The position numbers and the translations under genes are program-made. Of a stretch of DNA of 64,000 bases, positions 23,087 through 34,282 are shown one piece after another; the stretch's first letter is position 1, and every line of letters starts with the position of its first letter. The stretch is taken from positions 34,614,796-34,678,795 of the forward strand of contig NC_090767.1 in NCBI RefSeq assembly GCF_036898095.1, written 5' to 3'. The DNA comes from Palaemon carinicauda (taxonomy: Eukaryota; Arthropoda; Malacostraca; Decapoda; Palaemonidae). A model generated the notes under the pieces. That model saw nothing but the letters and a program-made list of their open reading frames with translations, did not search any database and was not told the origin of the DNA.

Positions 23087-26000
23087 TTGTGATTGATGTA
23101 ATCCATAGCCTTTTTTAGACTACCCAAGTTAGATCTGACAAGTCATGTAAGCTTAAGTACCTTCGAGGTATCGCACCTTCCACGAAAGGAAAGACTGTAA
23201 GAGGGGTTTTAAAAATGAATACCTGTGAAGAAAATAGAGAAACAGAAATATATATGGTAACCTATTGATAAACCATTAGCCATTCATGGCCCTCCTCTTA
23301 AGCATACCCAACACATCATTTCAAAAATTCAGGAGGAAGAGAAAGAAGCTATAGCAGTCTGCCTGAGTGTACCCTAAAGCAAGATAACTCTAACCTAAGA
23401 CATTGGAAACTATGGTACAGAAGATATGTCTCAACCCAAAACCTAAGAACAATTATTTGATTTACGAGTGTCTTTCTCCTAGAAGAGTTGCTTACCATAG
23501 CTAAAAAATAGCCCATGAACAATTACAGTGCAAAAGTGAACTCATTTTGTGAACAAGATTATTTAGGTAATCTCAGTGCTGTAAGTTGTATGAGCACAAA
23601 GGATGATGTAGAAAGAATATGTCTGACTTTTCATAGTAGGTGTAGGCAAAGGAAAAAGAGCAGTGACCAGAAAATCGGGTCCACGCAGCAAATGCGCCAG
23701 GGATGTAATTAGGCATTAGCAACAGGACACTGCTACACATATGGAACCTTTGTGGAATTCCAAGAGGATTGTCCAGTAGCCTCTGAGGTCTCTTCATAAC
23801 ATGGTAAGCTGCCAGGAATATTAATTATGCTTGATATATCTGAAACTGATGAAAACCTTGATGTTCCCACGAATGAATTTGTTGTGTTTGAAGTCGGAGC
23901 CAAATATATGGAAACGACGAGTAGTAAGACCATGCTACGCTTATCACTTCAAGTAGGATTATCTAATATTGGTTTTTCCTTCATCTGAAGAGGTAGAAGT
24001 ACTAGGAACATTAACTAAAGACATTAACATTTCCAATAGAGATATATGCGTGAACCAAGGACACTTTAGCTAAATATTCTGGGATTCTTTCGAGGGGGTA
24101 AAGCCCTTTAACAGAACAGGTACCATGACCAGGAACTTTAATTAAATTAAAGAAACAGGACAATCCTCTTCATCCTGGAACTTTTAGCAATCTCAGAGGT
24201 ATTCTATATGATTGTTTTTTGCTTTATCTGAATGTATAACATCAGTAGCAATATTAATTATAAATCGGAACTAAGGCCATGTTATTTATGCAGGAACCAT
24301 GATTAATTTCATAGAAAATATCTATTTCTTTTTAATTTTTAGAATCTGTAACATCATCAGGATTATTATTTACAACTCGGTTCAGTAGGCAATATCCATG
24401 ATTACTTTTTTTGGGGGGGGAAGGGGGGAAGGTTATTGGATTGTAACATCATAGATATCGATAATCACACATCAGTACCTGAACCATATTCTTTACATAA
24501 AAATCATGGGTACTTTAAACAATATTGTTTGTGATTTTACCCATCTTTAAAGTAACATGTGACACCAACTGGAACGTTGATTACATTTTGCGATATTTTA
24601 TGGGAATTTTAGTGGCTTTAATGAAACATGTAACCTGATCAGGAACATTATCACACAGCAGTACCAGTTACTCTTGAAACATCGACCTTCCCTGGAAAGA
24701 TATGGCTAGTCTGTGTCTGGACTTTGTTAACGATTACATATCTATTTCTAAGAACACTCTCGCTTCCAGTCCTGGCCTCACTATTCTCAAAACAGAAAAG
24801 TTTTATTTGCAATGGAATGTTATGCCAGCCCTATTTCAGGTGTCACCTTTAGTGTGTGCACTATTTGTGGGACTAAACTTGCACCAACTTTAGTAGGAAT
24901 CACGTCCACTCTGGCCCCTGAGACGGTTCCTATGAATATTGTGCAATTCCTTAGCTTTAATATGTCTCATCATTTCACCAGTGGTGGGGGAGATGACCTA
25001 CTTCACAATGTCAACCAGTTATCAACCCCTGAAACTTTGAAGACTTACAGAGTTCTCACCTTCCCTGCACATCAGTCAGCAAACACAGAGGATTTTTAAG
25101 AGGATGAATGCCTTGCTATACACAATCTTAAAACTCGTGGTTAGCTCGACCCTAAGGGGAAAATACGCAGTCGTTTAGGGTAGAGGAATGGAGGAGGCTG
25201 GAATGAAGTAAATGCCTTATTTGTGAAGTAAAAATAGAACAAGATAAATTTAAAAATAAAAATGATGCTAACTTCCTTTCTGGTGTAAGTTGAAAACGTT
25301 GGTCTCTTATAGGCGAACCAAAAAGTAGGAAGTTAAATTAAATAAATTTAATTAAAAAGATAAAATGCCACCTTCCTTTATAGTGCAAGTTGAAAATGTT
25401 GGTCTATTATCAGTGTGGAAGAGAGCTACAGATAAAAAAGCAATGGCATTACATTGTGAACGTTCATGAAACACATGCGGTATAACACCTTCCTTCTGAC
25501 TCTACCACTCACCAGTCAGTTTTAAAGTTAGTTTTCTGGACAAGAAATGATTCATCATGTATCCGCTACAATTTTTACTCTGCACATTTTCCTATCTTGC
25601 CTGTCACTATGGTGAGTGATGTGAAGAGCTTCTAAAACCTGAATTTACTGAGTAATTGTTTGGTGTGTACAATGGTACAAGAAAGACCTATAATCTAACT
25701 ATGATATTTATTGACAATTAGAGAAAAAAATGATCTATGAAAATTTTAATGTTTTATTTTGCCAATGGAAAAGCATGGTGATACAGTTTGTAGTGATCTG
25801 TACAACCCCTGCATGTAGAAATGGTAATCAGGAATGTGTAAAGGCCTATTGAAACTCAATTTCTTTTTCTGCTATTAGCATATATTGATTAATAATGTTT
25901 TAAAGTTATCATCAAATTCCATATAAAAGGTGAACGAGAAGTAATGATATTAGTTCATTCCGACAACTGAATGATTTGGATATAGAAAAAATAATTAAGC

Positions 26001-26219
26001 TTCAAATATACAAATCAATTATGTAAGTTCTTCAGGATCAAGGCTTTGTGTTGTTGCAACATATGCTGTTGAGATCTAACAAATAGGAAAGGTGAGTTCA
26101 TAAAACGAGCTTATATGCTCATAGTTGCGAGCAAGAATGACACAAAATTCAACCAGTACAAGACTTACAATAGCAAGCCTAAACATGAGAGAGTGAGATA
26201 TAAAAAAGCAACAATACCA
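23087..26219. other. Mostly unrecognised; degenerate AT-rich repeats
   Basis: Phrases like 'accaggaactttaatta' and 'gtaacatcagtagcaatattaatta' recur loosely between 23810 and 24690, and similar phrases recur at 57880-58740, suggesting a decayed tandem family. A ~50-bp segment is duplicated about 97 bp apart (25265-25317 and 25362-25412, 'aagttgaaaa(c/t)gttggtct'). A G-rich tract lies at 24412-24432. No gene was recognised. Confidence 0.4.
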
Positions 26220-26870
26220 TTACAGTACACAAGCGTGTATGAAAACTGTTTGGTAATTACATGGCTTCCCACCTGAAAAATACATATATGTTAAATAGGG
26301 AGCCCTGCTCTTGTGAGGAGCTCTGTAAAAGGGTCATCTTACAGGAGATAAACAGGTTTTAGATAATCAATGAAGACAAAGTCTTCTTTCCCATCAATTA
26401 ACGTAAAGAATCCCTTAATTGGGTCGTGGATCACTAGGAAATGGCACGTGTTAGGGTTCTTTATTGGGGTCTTGGTACTGTCGCTGCTCAGGAACACATG
26501 CGTTGCAAGATTACAATTCTGTTGGCATGTATTACTTTGCCGTTGGCTTTTGAGTCTTGCGGCATGAATTAAGTTTTCTCACACCATGACGTAGGAACTG
26601 GAGATAGTTGGAGGACTATGATGGCAGAAAATATTTGCCAGAAGCGACCAATGAGTCGCCATAAACCATTATAGCTGCCAAGACATCCAGGTTGTCTTTA
26701 GAAGGCATCCTTAGTCGCAAGAGGTCCCAGGAAGGCTGAGTAAACCAGGTGTACTCATTGCATCGGGGCATCAAAGCTGCTTTTAGTGTGAGATGAAAGC
26801 GTTCAAATTATACAGGGGAGTGTGGTAGCTACTTTTCTCTTAGGAATGATTGAATGGCGATTGAAATCTA
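26220..26870 (-). pseudogene. Gypsy integrase C-terminal fragment (family G1)
   Basis: It is collinear with 27745-28330 and, read on the minus strand, with the integrase end and LTR boundary of the element at 42079-46486: 'acatggcttcccacctgaaaaatacatatatgttaaataggg' matches the reverse complement of the polypurine/LTR boundary at 46150-46200. The coding frame is fully decayed. Confidence 0.55.
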
Positions 26871-27744
26871 GTTAGGGAGCTTATGTCTTCAAAATCAACT
26901 TGCTGTGGTCTGATATCTCTGCGGATCACAACATTGTTATGATTTGTCGCATAGAAGAGGAATTAGAAAAAAAAAATACAAGTGCAGTGTTGAGCTCTAA
27001 TGTGCTTGAACATGAAGGTCTCCCTTGTACAGGCTTTGCATGCTGATACCCTGGCCCAAGAGAGCGGAAACTATATCTCTCTAGTATATATGGTTTATTA
27101 GATTCTCATATATTGCCTTTCACAAGAAAGTCTTTAGAGACACCACAGCACAGCCCCCCCCCCAAAAAAAAAGTTGGTTTTCTCTTCATCAAAAACTTCA
27201 TTGTAAGAGACAAAATTACCAGATATCTTAATTACTCAGGCTATGCTACTCATAAAAAAACTACTAGCTTTTAACATAAAACATCTCTCACGTATAAGGA
27301 GTTTGACAGGTTTTTTTTTTATTTTTTACCTAATAATAGAATAAAAACTGACTATGAATTCCATTTATACAGCATTACAATGACCTTGCTAAGCATGCAT
27401 AAACCTATAATACTTCTGGTGGTATATTTTAGATATTATTATTATTCATAAACAGGAAAAAAACAGTTGAAAAATATTCACCTCTCAAAGTTATATATGG
27501 ACATAATATTTGCAACTTTTGAGTTCGTACCTTAAGCGCCACTAAATGAAGATACGAAAAAATAAAAAAAAAAATCAGACAAACTTAAAATTTTAGGGAT
27601 TCCTCAAGAGTGAACACACAGGCCTACAGTGCTGAGGACTATGAAGAGTTAAATACACAATGAATGAATAACTATTGAATTAAGAGGTCAGGATAGACAC
27701 AACTAATAAAATGTAAGAAATACCATTAGAATGTACGAGCTTGT
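26871..27744. other. Unrecognised, with a short dispersed repeat and C-run
   Basis: 26995-27070 resembles 3000-3070. A short 'ccccccccc-aaaaaaaaa' tract lies near 27153. Nothing else was recognised; part of 27650-27744 may be decayed G1 LTR. Confidence 0.35.
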
Positions 27745-29985
27745 TCAATACATAAGCGGTACATGGCTCCTCCCTAAAGAAGACATACATGTAAAATAGG
27801 ACGCCCTGCCTTTAAGAAGCGAAAGGTAGACGTATCATCTGACAGGATATATGATAGTATTAGGTTATCAATGGAGACCCAGTTTTTTATGCCATGCATG
27901 TTGACGAGGAATACTTTCGGCGTACAGCAGATCAGGAAGAAAGAGCTGTTAAGGGGGCATTTACGGTGGCCTGCAAAAATCATTGCGCAGAAAACATATG
28001 TTCATGAGTGTTGATCAGTTGGTGTGTTGCTTAACTAGGATTTTTAAGTCTAGCAGCATGGAGTGATTTTTCCCAAATACAGACGTAGTTGCTGGAGATT
28101 GTCGAAAGATGTTTAATTCGAAATAATTTCGGATAGGACCACCAGAAGGTTGCCATACACCATTTCAGCAATCGAGGCATCTACGGCATCTTTAGGAGGG
28201 GCTCTGAGAGCCTGGAGGATCCAGGGAAAGTGGGTACCAATTTAGAGTGCTTGCAGCGGAACATCACACTGCTTTGATGGTATGATGATAACGTTCAACC
28301 ATACTGTATAATGCAGGGTTGTATGCAGTGCTCTGAGGAAGAGTGATACCCAGGATATTTGATAATGATGTCCACTATCGAGAGGTAAAAATGGTGTATC
28401 TGTCATAAGTAATAAACTAACGAATACCATATCTTTCTATTCATCTTGAGAATAAGGAACATATACACAAGGCAGATGTAGCATTATCCATATTAATGGC
28501 TTCATGACAACGAAGCTTGTGATCCTTACTGATAATAAAGGAGGTTCTTTCCAAGAAATGGGGGAAAATTAGGGACCGATGAATGAACTGCCAGTAATTT
28601 GCAGTCGAAGGGAGAGTAGCTGAATTCCATCTTGGACAGTTTCTATTTAAGAAGGACAATCAGCGGGTAGAGCCATTGAACACCTGCTCGAGGACTGCCC
28701 CAATAGTGACGTCTCTGGCATTGGTTAAGAGAAGGAGAGGTGCATGTGGCAAAGTAAAAGTGAGAGCAGCAGTGACTGATAAGGTATTCATTGCATTTTA
28801 GAAAGCCACTATTGGAAGATGACCACACTTTAGGTCCCATGGCTTTCTTTTGAAGGAGCAGTAGAAGGGGCAAGAGGTGGCGATGGCTAGCAGGAAACGG
28901 AGATAATAGTTGATATTGCCTGAGAATTCTTGTAGTGCTTTGCTGGCTGAGTTCGATGGGAAGTTCTGAATGGCTTATACTTCTCATGGGGGATGTGGAT
29001 TCCTTCGGGAGGGATGTAGTACCCTAAGAATGATACTTTGTTGGCACCAAAGATACACTTGTACATTAAGCATGGCGCGTAGAAGAAAGAGGTGTACCTC
29101 TTTGGAGAAAGAGAATAAAAGCATGTCCTCCACGTAACATTTACAGAAGGTGAGTTCCCCTAGGATGCTGTCCATGAGACGTTGAAAAGGGGTCTCAGCA
29201 TAACAAAAGCAAAAAAAGGAATAATTGAAATTCTATGTACTGAACATGGTGGTTATGGTAGTCTTGAGGATGTCCTCTAGGTTTATGGGAAACTGATAAT
29301 ACCCCTTAATGCATAGAACATGGAGAAAATCTTTGATTTGTGCAAGTAGGTGATCACGTCGGCTATGTATGCGAGAGTGTAGTAAACTGGTTCTTTCTGT
29401 AGTTCAGGGGCTTGTATTCCCAACACGGACGTAGAGTGCTAACTTGCTTCAGAACTATGTGAAAGATTGACAGCAATAGACTGAAGGCCTTTTGGCAAAG
29501 CTCATTTCTTCTCTTTCGACGAACATTTGTTCAGTGGTTGCCAAACGATACGGTGACATACATAAGAATCTGATGAAAACTGTGGCACCCGTTGTCTCTA
29601 TATTGTGATAAATACTATATCATGCTGAAACCATGGTTATTTGACGAAATTTTTGAAAGAAAACATTCGAGTATAATATGAGAAGTTGGGCTTATGTATC
29701 CATGTGTGTGCTGATGTGGAAAGCTAGGACAGAGGGGCACTGTTGGAAAGGTGTTGAGGAGGATGAATCCTCATTGACTAACAGTTGGAGAGCTACCTTA
29801 ACCAGGTGATGGAAATGGGAGAGGAAGTACGCACCGAGGATTGGCAATCTGACGTCAGCAAGGAGACACTTCCAAGTATATTTGGCGGTTCCAATCAATT
29901 ATGTGAGGGTTTTATAACCTTGCTTAGGTATCACAGATCCGTTGTCAGCTACCAAGCAGATTTTGCCAGATGTAGACAGACTACC
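27745..29985 (-). mobile_element. Decayed Ty3/gypsy pol copy (family G1)
   Basis: Read on the minus strand it follows the G1 element in order. Protease end: ILGAYFLSHFHHLVKVA and LAFHISTHMD (29692-29898). RT motif: CYVEDMLLFSFSKE (about 29095-29140), where the usual YVDD-type aspartate pair is altered. RNase H region in 28441-28990. Integrase end: WVSIDNLILSYILSDD (27774-27983). It lacks a readable gag and has many stops. A 3' LTR boundary is visible near 27745. Confidence 0.75.
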
Positions 29986-30195
29986 TAATTGGGTAGTTGA
30001 GTCGGTAAAACTTTAAAATTTCTAACTTGCAACAAATGTTTTTAAGCTGAACAGGTTGACATAAGTCTTTTTATGGTTTATATACAGTGTAACATAACTG
30101 TTTTGATGTTCTAGTTTATAAAATATTTTATTGTTATTTTTTTAATTCCTCTAATTATTTCCCTATATCATTTCCTTAATCTTCTAATTTTTTCC
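29986..30195. other. Unrecognised AT-rich stretch
   Basis: No motif was seen. Confidence 0.35.
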
Positions 30196-30251
30196 ATCGA
30201 AGCCGTTAGGCTTATAGCATCCTACTTTTCTAACTAGGGTTTTACCTTAGC

Positions 30252-30313
<62 letters not shown>
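30196..30313 (+). mobile_element. LINE 3' end with (AAT)n tail, plus strand
   Basis: 'aagccgttaggcttatagcatcctac...ctaactagggtt' is the reverse complement of the 3' end at 58790-58850, followed by about 19 AAT units (30255-30313). The body of the LINE is not present; it is a severely 5'-truncated copy. Confidence 0.8.
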
Positions 30314-31040
30314 TATGAGGAAAGAGTGTATGAATACAAGCTTTGCTAAGAAAATATAGAATTTTGATGAATTCGATTTTAAGTTAGAACACGTAAAAAT
30401 TAGTCATCATATTCAATGTCAAGGATGGGAAATTCATCAACGCAATCAACCCAGCAGTCAATACTACCATCTGGTATGGTTACAAGCCATGGTAATCCTA
30501 GTTATCTCATCTATTCAAGAAATATCCAATTCGCAGTTTCTCTATCCGGCATGGGCCATCATCACAGGTCAATATTCTAAGAGCACTCTAATCACGTTCT
30601 TTACCGTAAGCAATGTCAGTTGTAGTGAAATCCAGTTTCAAAATAATCAGCAGTCCGAAGGAGGAATTATGGCCCTCAAAATAAAATAAGGAAACCACTT
30701 ACGAGCATTCCTAACTAACTAAACTTTCGCACTCTAATCAAAGATAAATAATAAACTGTTTCTATTATTCACAATCACGACAAGCAAAAATAAACAAAAC
30801 TGTACTTACTCAAAAAATAAATGATTACTTCCAACGCTGGTCGAAATCAAATAAATATAGAAAGCCAGCATGCACATACACACAACTGCCTTAAGTCGCA
30901 GTCAATAAAAAAAAAACATTCGCTCCCAAACATTTATTACTGTCTTAATCTAGCTAAAAGTAAAAAAACAGTCAATTACTACAACAGTCTTTCCCACTAC
31001 AAGAAACCAATACACTAACTACTTCTCGCTCACTGACTTA
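30314..31040. other. Unrecognised stretch
   Basis: No coding or repeat family was recognised before the dinucleotide tract. Confidence 0.35.
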
Positions 31041-31058
31041 CACACACACACACATACA

Positions 31059-31146
<88 letters not shown>
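31041..31146. repeat. (CA)n then (CT)n microsatellite
   Basis: About 20 bp of CA-rich text is followed by ~86 bp of CT with one 'ttccct' interruption near 31091. The RERERE open frame on the minus strand is its artefact. Confidence 0.98.
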
Positions 31147-31149
<3 letters not shown>

Positions 31150-31194
31150 CAGGATTGGCAAAAAACGAGAAATAAAAATAAATAAAAATTGATC

Positions 31195-31714
31195 CTCCAC
31201 AATATATTTCATCAGGAGGTAACCAGGGAAGATTTTACATCTTCAGTTTTTCTTGGTAATTGACCAGTGTTAAAATAAATATCGGAAGATTTCAACTGGG
31301 TGTGGAGAAAGACAGCTCTTATAGGGTTTTAAGTCTACTAGGCTTACGTATATGGTTGCTGCCAAAAAATTCTCAGGCCATGGGACAATATCCAACTCTT
31401 TTCATATATTGATCAAAATGGTCCTTACTTCCCTTACCATGATCTCCAAAATAGATGCCTCATGGTCGGGTTTGGGAGATCATTCAGAAGATATCATTGC
31501 ATTTGGAAAATGGTGACCTTAGTTAGCAGAAAGTGTTAAAACTGGTTGTCCTCTACCTGATAATGAAGAGACTCGGTCAAAGAAGCACATACCATATAAA
31601 GACTTTCATAGACGAACTATTATCTATCTATGGCCTCAAGAAGGGAAATTCTGTTCGAAAACTCTCATTTTATTATTGCTGGTAAGTAAAGACCCATCAA
31701 CTCACAGATGTTTG
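31195..31714 (+). pseudogene. DIRS-like RT/RNase H remnant (family D2), second copy
   Basis: It is paralogous to 7401-7623 joined to 8970-9255, without the TTAA-bounded insert. It includes the RNase H-like 'gggtttgggagatcattcagaag' region and continues into the same LINE junction at ~31715. Confidence 0.65.
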
Positions 31715-31805
31715 AGTTGGAAAACAAAGGCCTAATGATTAGTACAGTCAAAGGCAGTACTAAAACTGAAGGCCAATCATATGACAACTAGAGCTTCAAC
31801 AAACG
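31715..31805 (-). mobile_element. LINE fragment, left of the DIRS insertion
   Basis: It matches 9265-9360 and the better LINE copy near 60040-60330. It is interrupted after CAACAAACG by the DIRS element and continues at 40662. Confidence 0.8.
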
Positions 31806-31846
31806 GATTTTGAGCGAAGCGAAAAATCTATTTTTGGGTGATATAG

Positions 31847-32189
31847 CCATGACGTCCTGATGGAAGGTTCCTTCAGTAGCTTACTAGGGTATATTTAACT
31901 ACAGTGGATATTCCCAGAGAATTAAACTAAAGGTTATCACCGAATTCTAACTTCTGGTGCGAGTACCCTAAAGGTTTCCCTCTACGATATCGTATATCAA
32001 CAGGGGACGCATGTATTAACAGGCCACATAGCTATCTGCACCCCATATAGAGTTAACACTTCGATATGGAAAGGTGGAGAATAACTGGGGAGCCGTTCCA
32101 CAGTTACACTCATCCGTGGTTGCTTTTGGTACTCGAGACGTAAACAAACGGGCGCCATTGCTAAATGACGTCACGTCCGTCCTCATCCT
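31847..32189. repeat. DIRS copy 1 inverted terminal repeat, left arm (343 bp)
   Basis: It starts CCATGACGTCCTGATGGAAG and ends CCTCATCCT. It pairs with 40302-40644 at high identity over the same length. Outside it lie non-repeated tips: 31806-31846 on the left and 40645-40661 on the right. Confidence 0.95.
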
Positions 32190-32270
32190 GAGGCCAGCTT
32201 CTTGCTAATCTCCATGATACAGCAGGACAGGGCGGGGCCTGAAAGGCTGGACTAGAATAGACGGGAGGGT

Positions 32271-32342
32271 CCATCAGGACGTCATGGCTATCTCACCCAA
32301 AAATGGATTTTTGGGCTCAAGCCATGATGTCCTGATGGAAGT
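32271..32342. repeat. DIRS copy 1 internal complementary region
   Basis: CCATCAGGACGTCATGGCTA...TTTTTGGGCTCAAGCCATGATGTCCTGATGG forms an imperfect palindrome. One half ('gctatctcacccaaaaat') is complementary to the left tip and the other ('tttttgggctcaagcc') corresponds to the right tip. In DIRS elements this region templates the element ends. About 30 bp of the centre present in copy 2 (51885-51915) is absent here. Confidence 0.85.
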
Positions 32343-33188
32343 GAACCAGAGAATTAATGTATCGTGGAATTTTTCCCCTTTTTATGCAAGTGCCAAGGGC
32401 TTTGAATAGAGGTATGTAACATGTCCTTACTAGAGGTTCCGTGAAGAACCAGCTTCCTGCCACCCTGGCAGAGAAGTCCTGGTGGACCATACTAATATCT
32501 CGAAGCGATCATTGAAGAGCTACTCACCCTGCGGAGGGTTCGTTCAGGACTCGGAGACAAGACATAAGGTTAATATTCGGGTAGGAATATTATCAAGCTT
32601 AGGTAAGTGATTAAAATTTACTACACTCCCTGGGGGAGAGATCAATCTGGTCTCGAAGGCAGGACGAAGGTAAATATTCAGGTAGGAATATTATCAAAGC
32701 ATGAGTGAGTATATGATACAAGTATATCTATATTATTCTTCTCTTTCAGAAGGAAAGGGGTAAATGAAACTATGAAATCGTATATTTCATAATAAATAAT
32801 AAGAGCGGAAAGAGACGCACATGTAATAAAATAGACATTTTATTTCAAAGATTGCAGATTATTGTGATAACAATTGCAATAATAAATGTAAAGTTTATTT
32901 ACAATAATAAAGAATAATGTACATAGAAAATAAAGACTTCAATCTTGAATCTGAAAGGAAATTCCGCTTTTAGAAGCACAAGTTCCAGAGGAACCTCAGT
33001 CTTTTTCAAAGAAAAACACATCATGCCCTAGAGCATGTGGCACTCATGTAAAGTCTATGACATTTCACCTTGGTAAGAACAGTCTATTAGAAACACTAAG
33101 TGTCCATGAAATCACTATGTATCACAAAAGGGTCAACACAGGCACCCGTAGAGTTAAAGTCTCAAGTAACTCACTGTTCTATGCAGAG
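32343..33188 (-). other. DIRS copy 1 3' non-coding region
   Basis: AT-rich with no coding signal. On the minus strand it holds AATAAA-type words near 32890-32905 and 32810-32850. Copy 2 has AATAAAC at about 51297, a comparable distance after its recombinase, so these are plausible polyadenylation signals. Confidence 0.5.
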
Positions 33189-34282
33189 TTAGACGGCAGG
33201 TTTCATAACACTACCTGTGGCTACCACGAAATGTTTAACTTCATGCACTTGCTTCGCGTAGTGCTTGAAAAAAACGCGCGACGATTTCCATCCCGTGAAG
33301 CTCTTGAGGCTTTCGAAATCCATGCTCTGGAAGAAGTTCAGAGAAGAAGCGACTTTTCTAGGATCATGACCTGCGGGTGTACTGTCAGGATCCGCTCTGC
33401 GAATGAAGTAGGTGATTTTCGCTCTTAGTTGTTTCAGTGACAAGTCACTACCCGATGTTTTTCCTTTGAAGAGTTGTCCTCCACCGAAGTCTGAAGTTCT
33501 TCGAAGATAGACCTTAAGACTATCCACTGGGCATAGAGAGACATCTTCCTTCAGGGGGCAGATCCCCATCTCTTGGTGGGTAATTCATTCTTAGCAAGAA
33601 ACGTCGGATCAGGGAAGAGGGTCAGCTCTCCTGTATCTGCGAACAGGATTTGACCCTCTTCTCTTGATAATGCCACAATTTCACTGACTCGGGCTCCCAA
33701 GGCGAGAGCAAAAAGGAAGATAACTTTTTGAGTCAAGTCTTTTAGAGGGCACGAATCGTTGTCCGGGTTAGAGGCAAAATGGAGCACCTTGTCCAGGGAC
33801 CAGGAGATAGGTTTTGGCGGAGGTGCTGGGCGTAGTCTAGCGCATGCCTTTAGTAATTTATTGAAGATATCGCTGGACAGATCAATCTGGAAGGCGTACA
33901 GGAGTGGTCTATTCAAAGCCGATTTGCAGGTGGAAATCGTGTTGGCTGCTAAACCTTGTCCATGAAGGTGAATGAAGAAGGACATGCAAAAATCAATGGT
34001 GATTTCCGTAGGATTTTTTGCATTGACGAACGAGACCCACTTTCTCCAGGAAAATTCGTATTGCCGTCGTGTAGATTCAGTCTTGTATTCCTCGAGGAAG
34101 TCTAGACTTTTCTTCGAGATTCCAAACCTTTTCTTTGCGGCTAAGGAAAGAAAATCATGAGATGAAGGTCCCTGACTTTCAGTGATGAAGCGAAGACAGT
34201 CGACTTCTGTACTTGTTGGTAGAGAACTGGGCCCGGGAGGGGAATCAGCGTGGGCTGGAGCTCCAGGACCAGAGGGTACCAA
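33189..34282 (-). pseudogene. DIRS tyrosine recombinase (copy 1), one frameshift
   Basis: This is the enzyme that inserts the DIRS circle. Frame 1 (34282-33551, 243 residues) holds a core-binding N-terminal half (STRRQYEFSWRKWVSFV, NTISTCKSALNRPLL) and box A with its arginine, LALGARVSEIVALS (residues ~194-207). Frame 2 (33569-33189) holds box B with HDPRKVAS (H-x-x-R) and the catalytic tyrosine in FFKHYAKQ. All expected catalytic residues (R, H-x-x-R, Y) are therefore visible, but a frameshift at about 33560 splits them. Relative to copy 2 about 10 bp differ at that point. Its frame differs from that of RT-RNase H, with which it overlaps, as is usual for DIRS. Confidence 0.9.

Noticed and set aside
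24702..25099. Possible coding region (two overlapping frames)
   Set aside because: No motif, no similarity to the retroelement proteins in the window, and no splice or start evidence I could defend.
31030..31212. RERERERE open frame on the minus strand
   Set aside because: Artefact of a (CT)n microsatellite.
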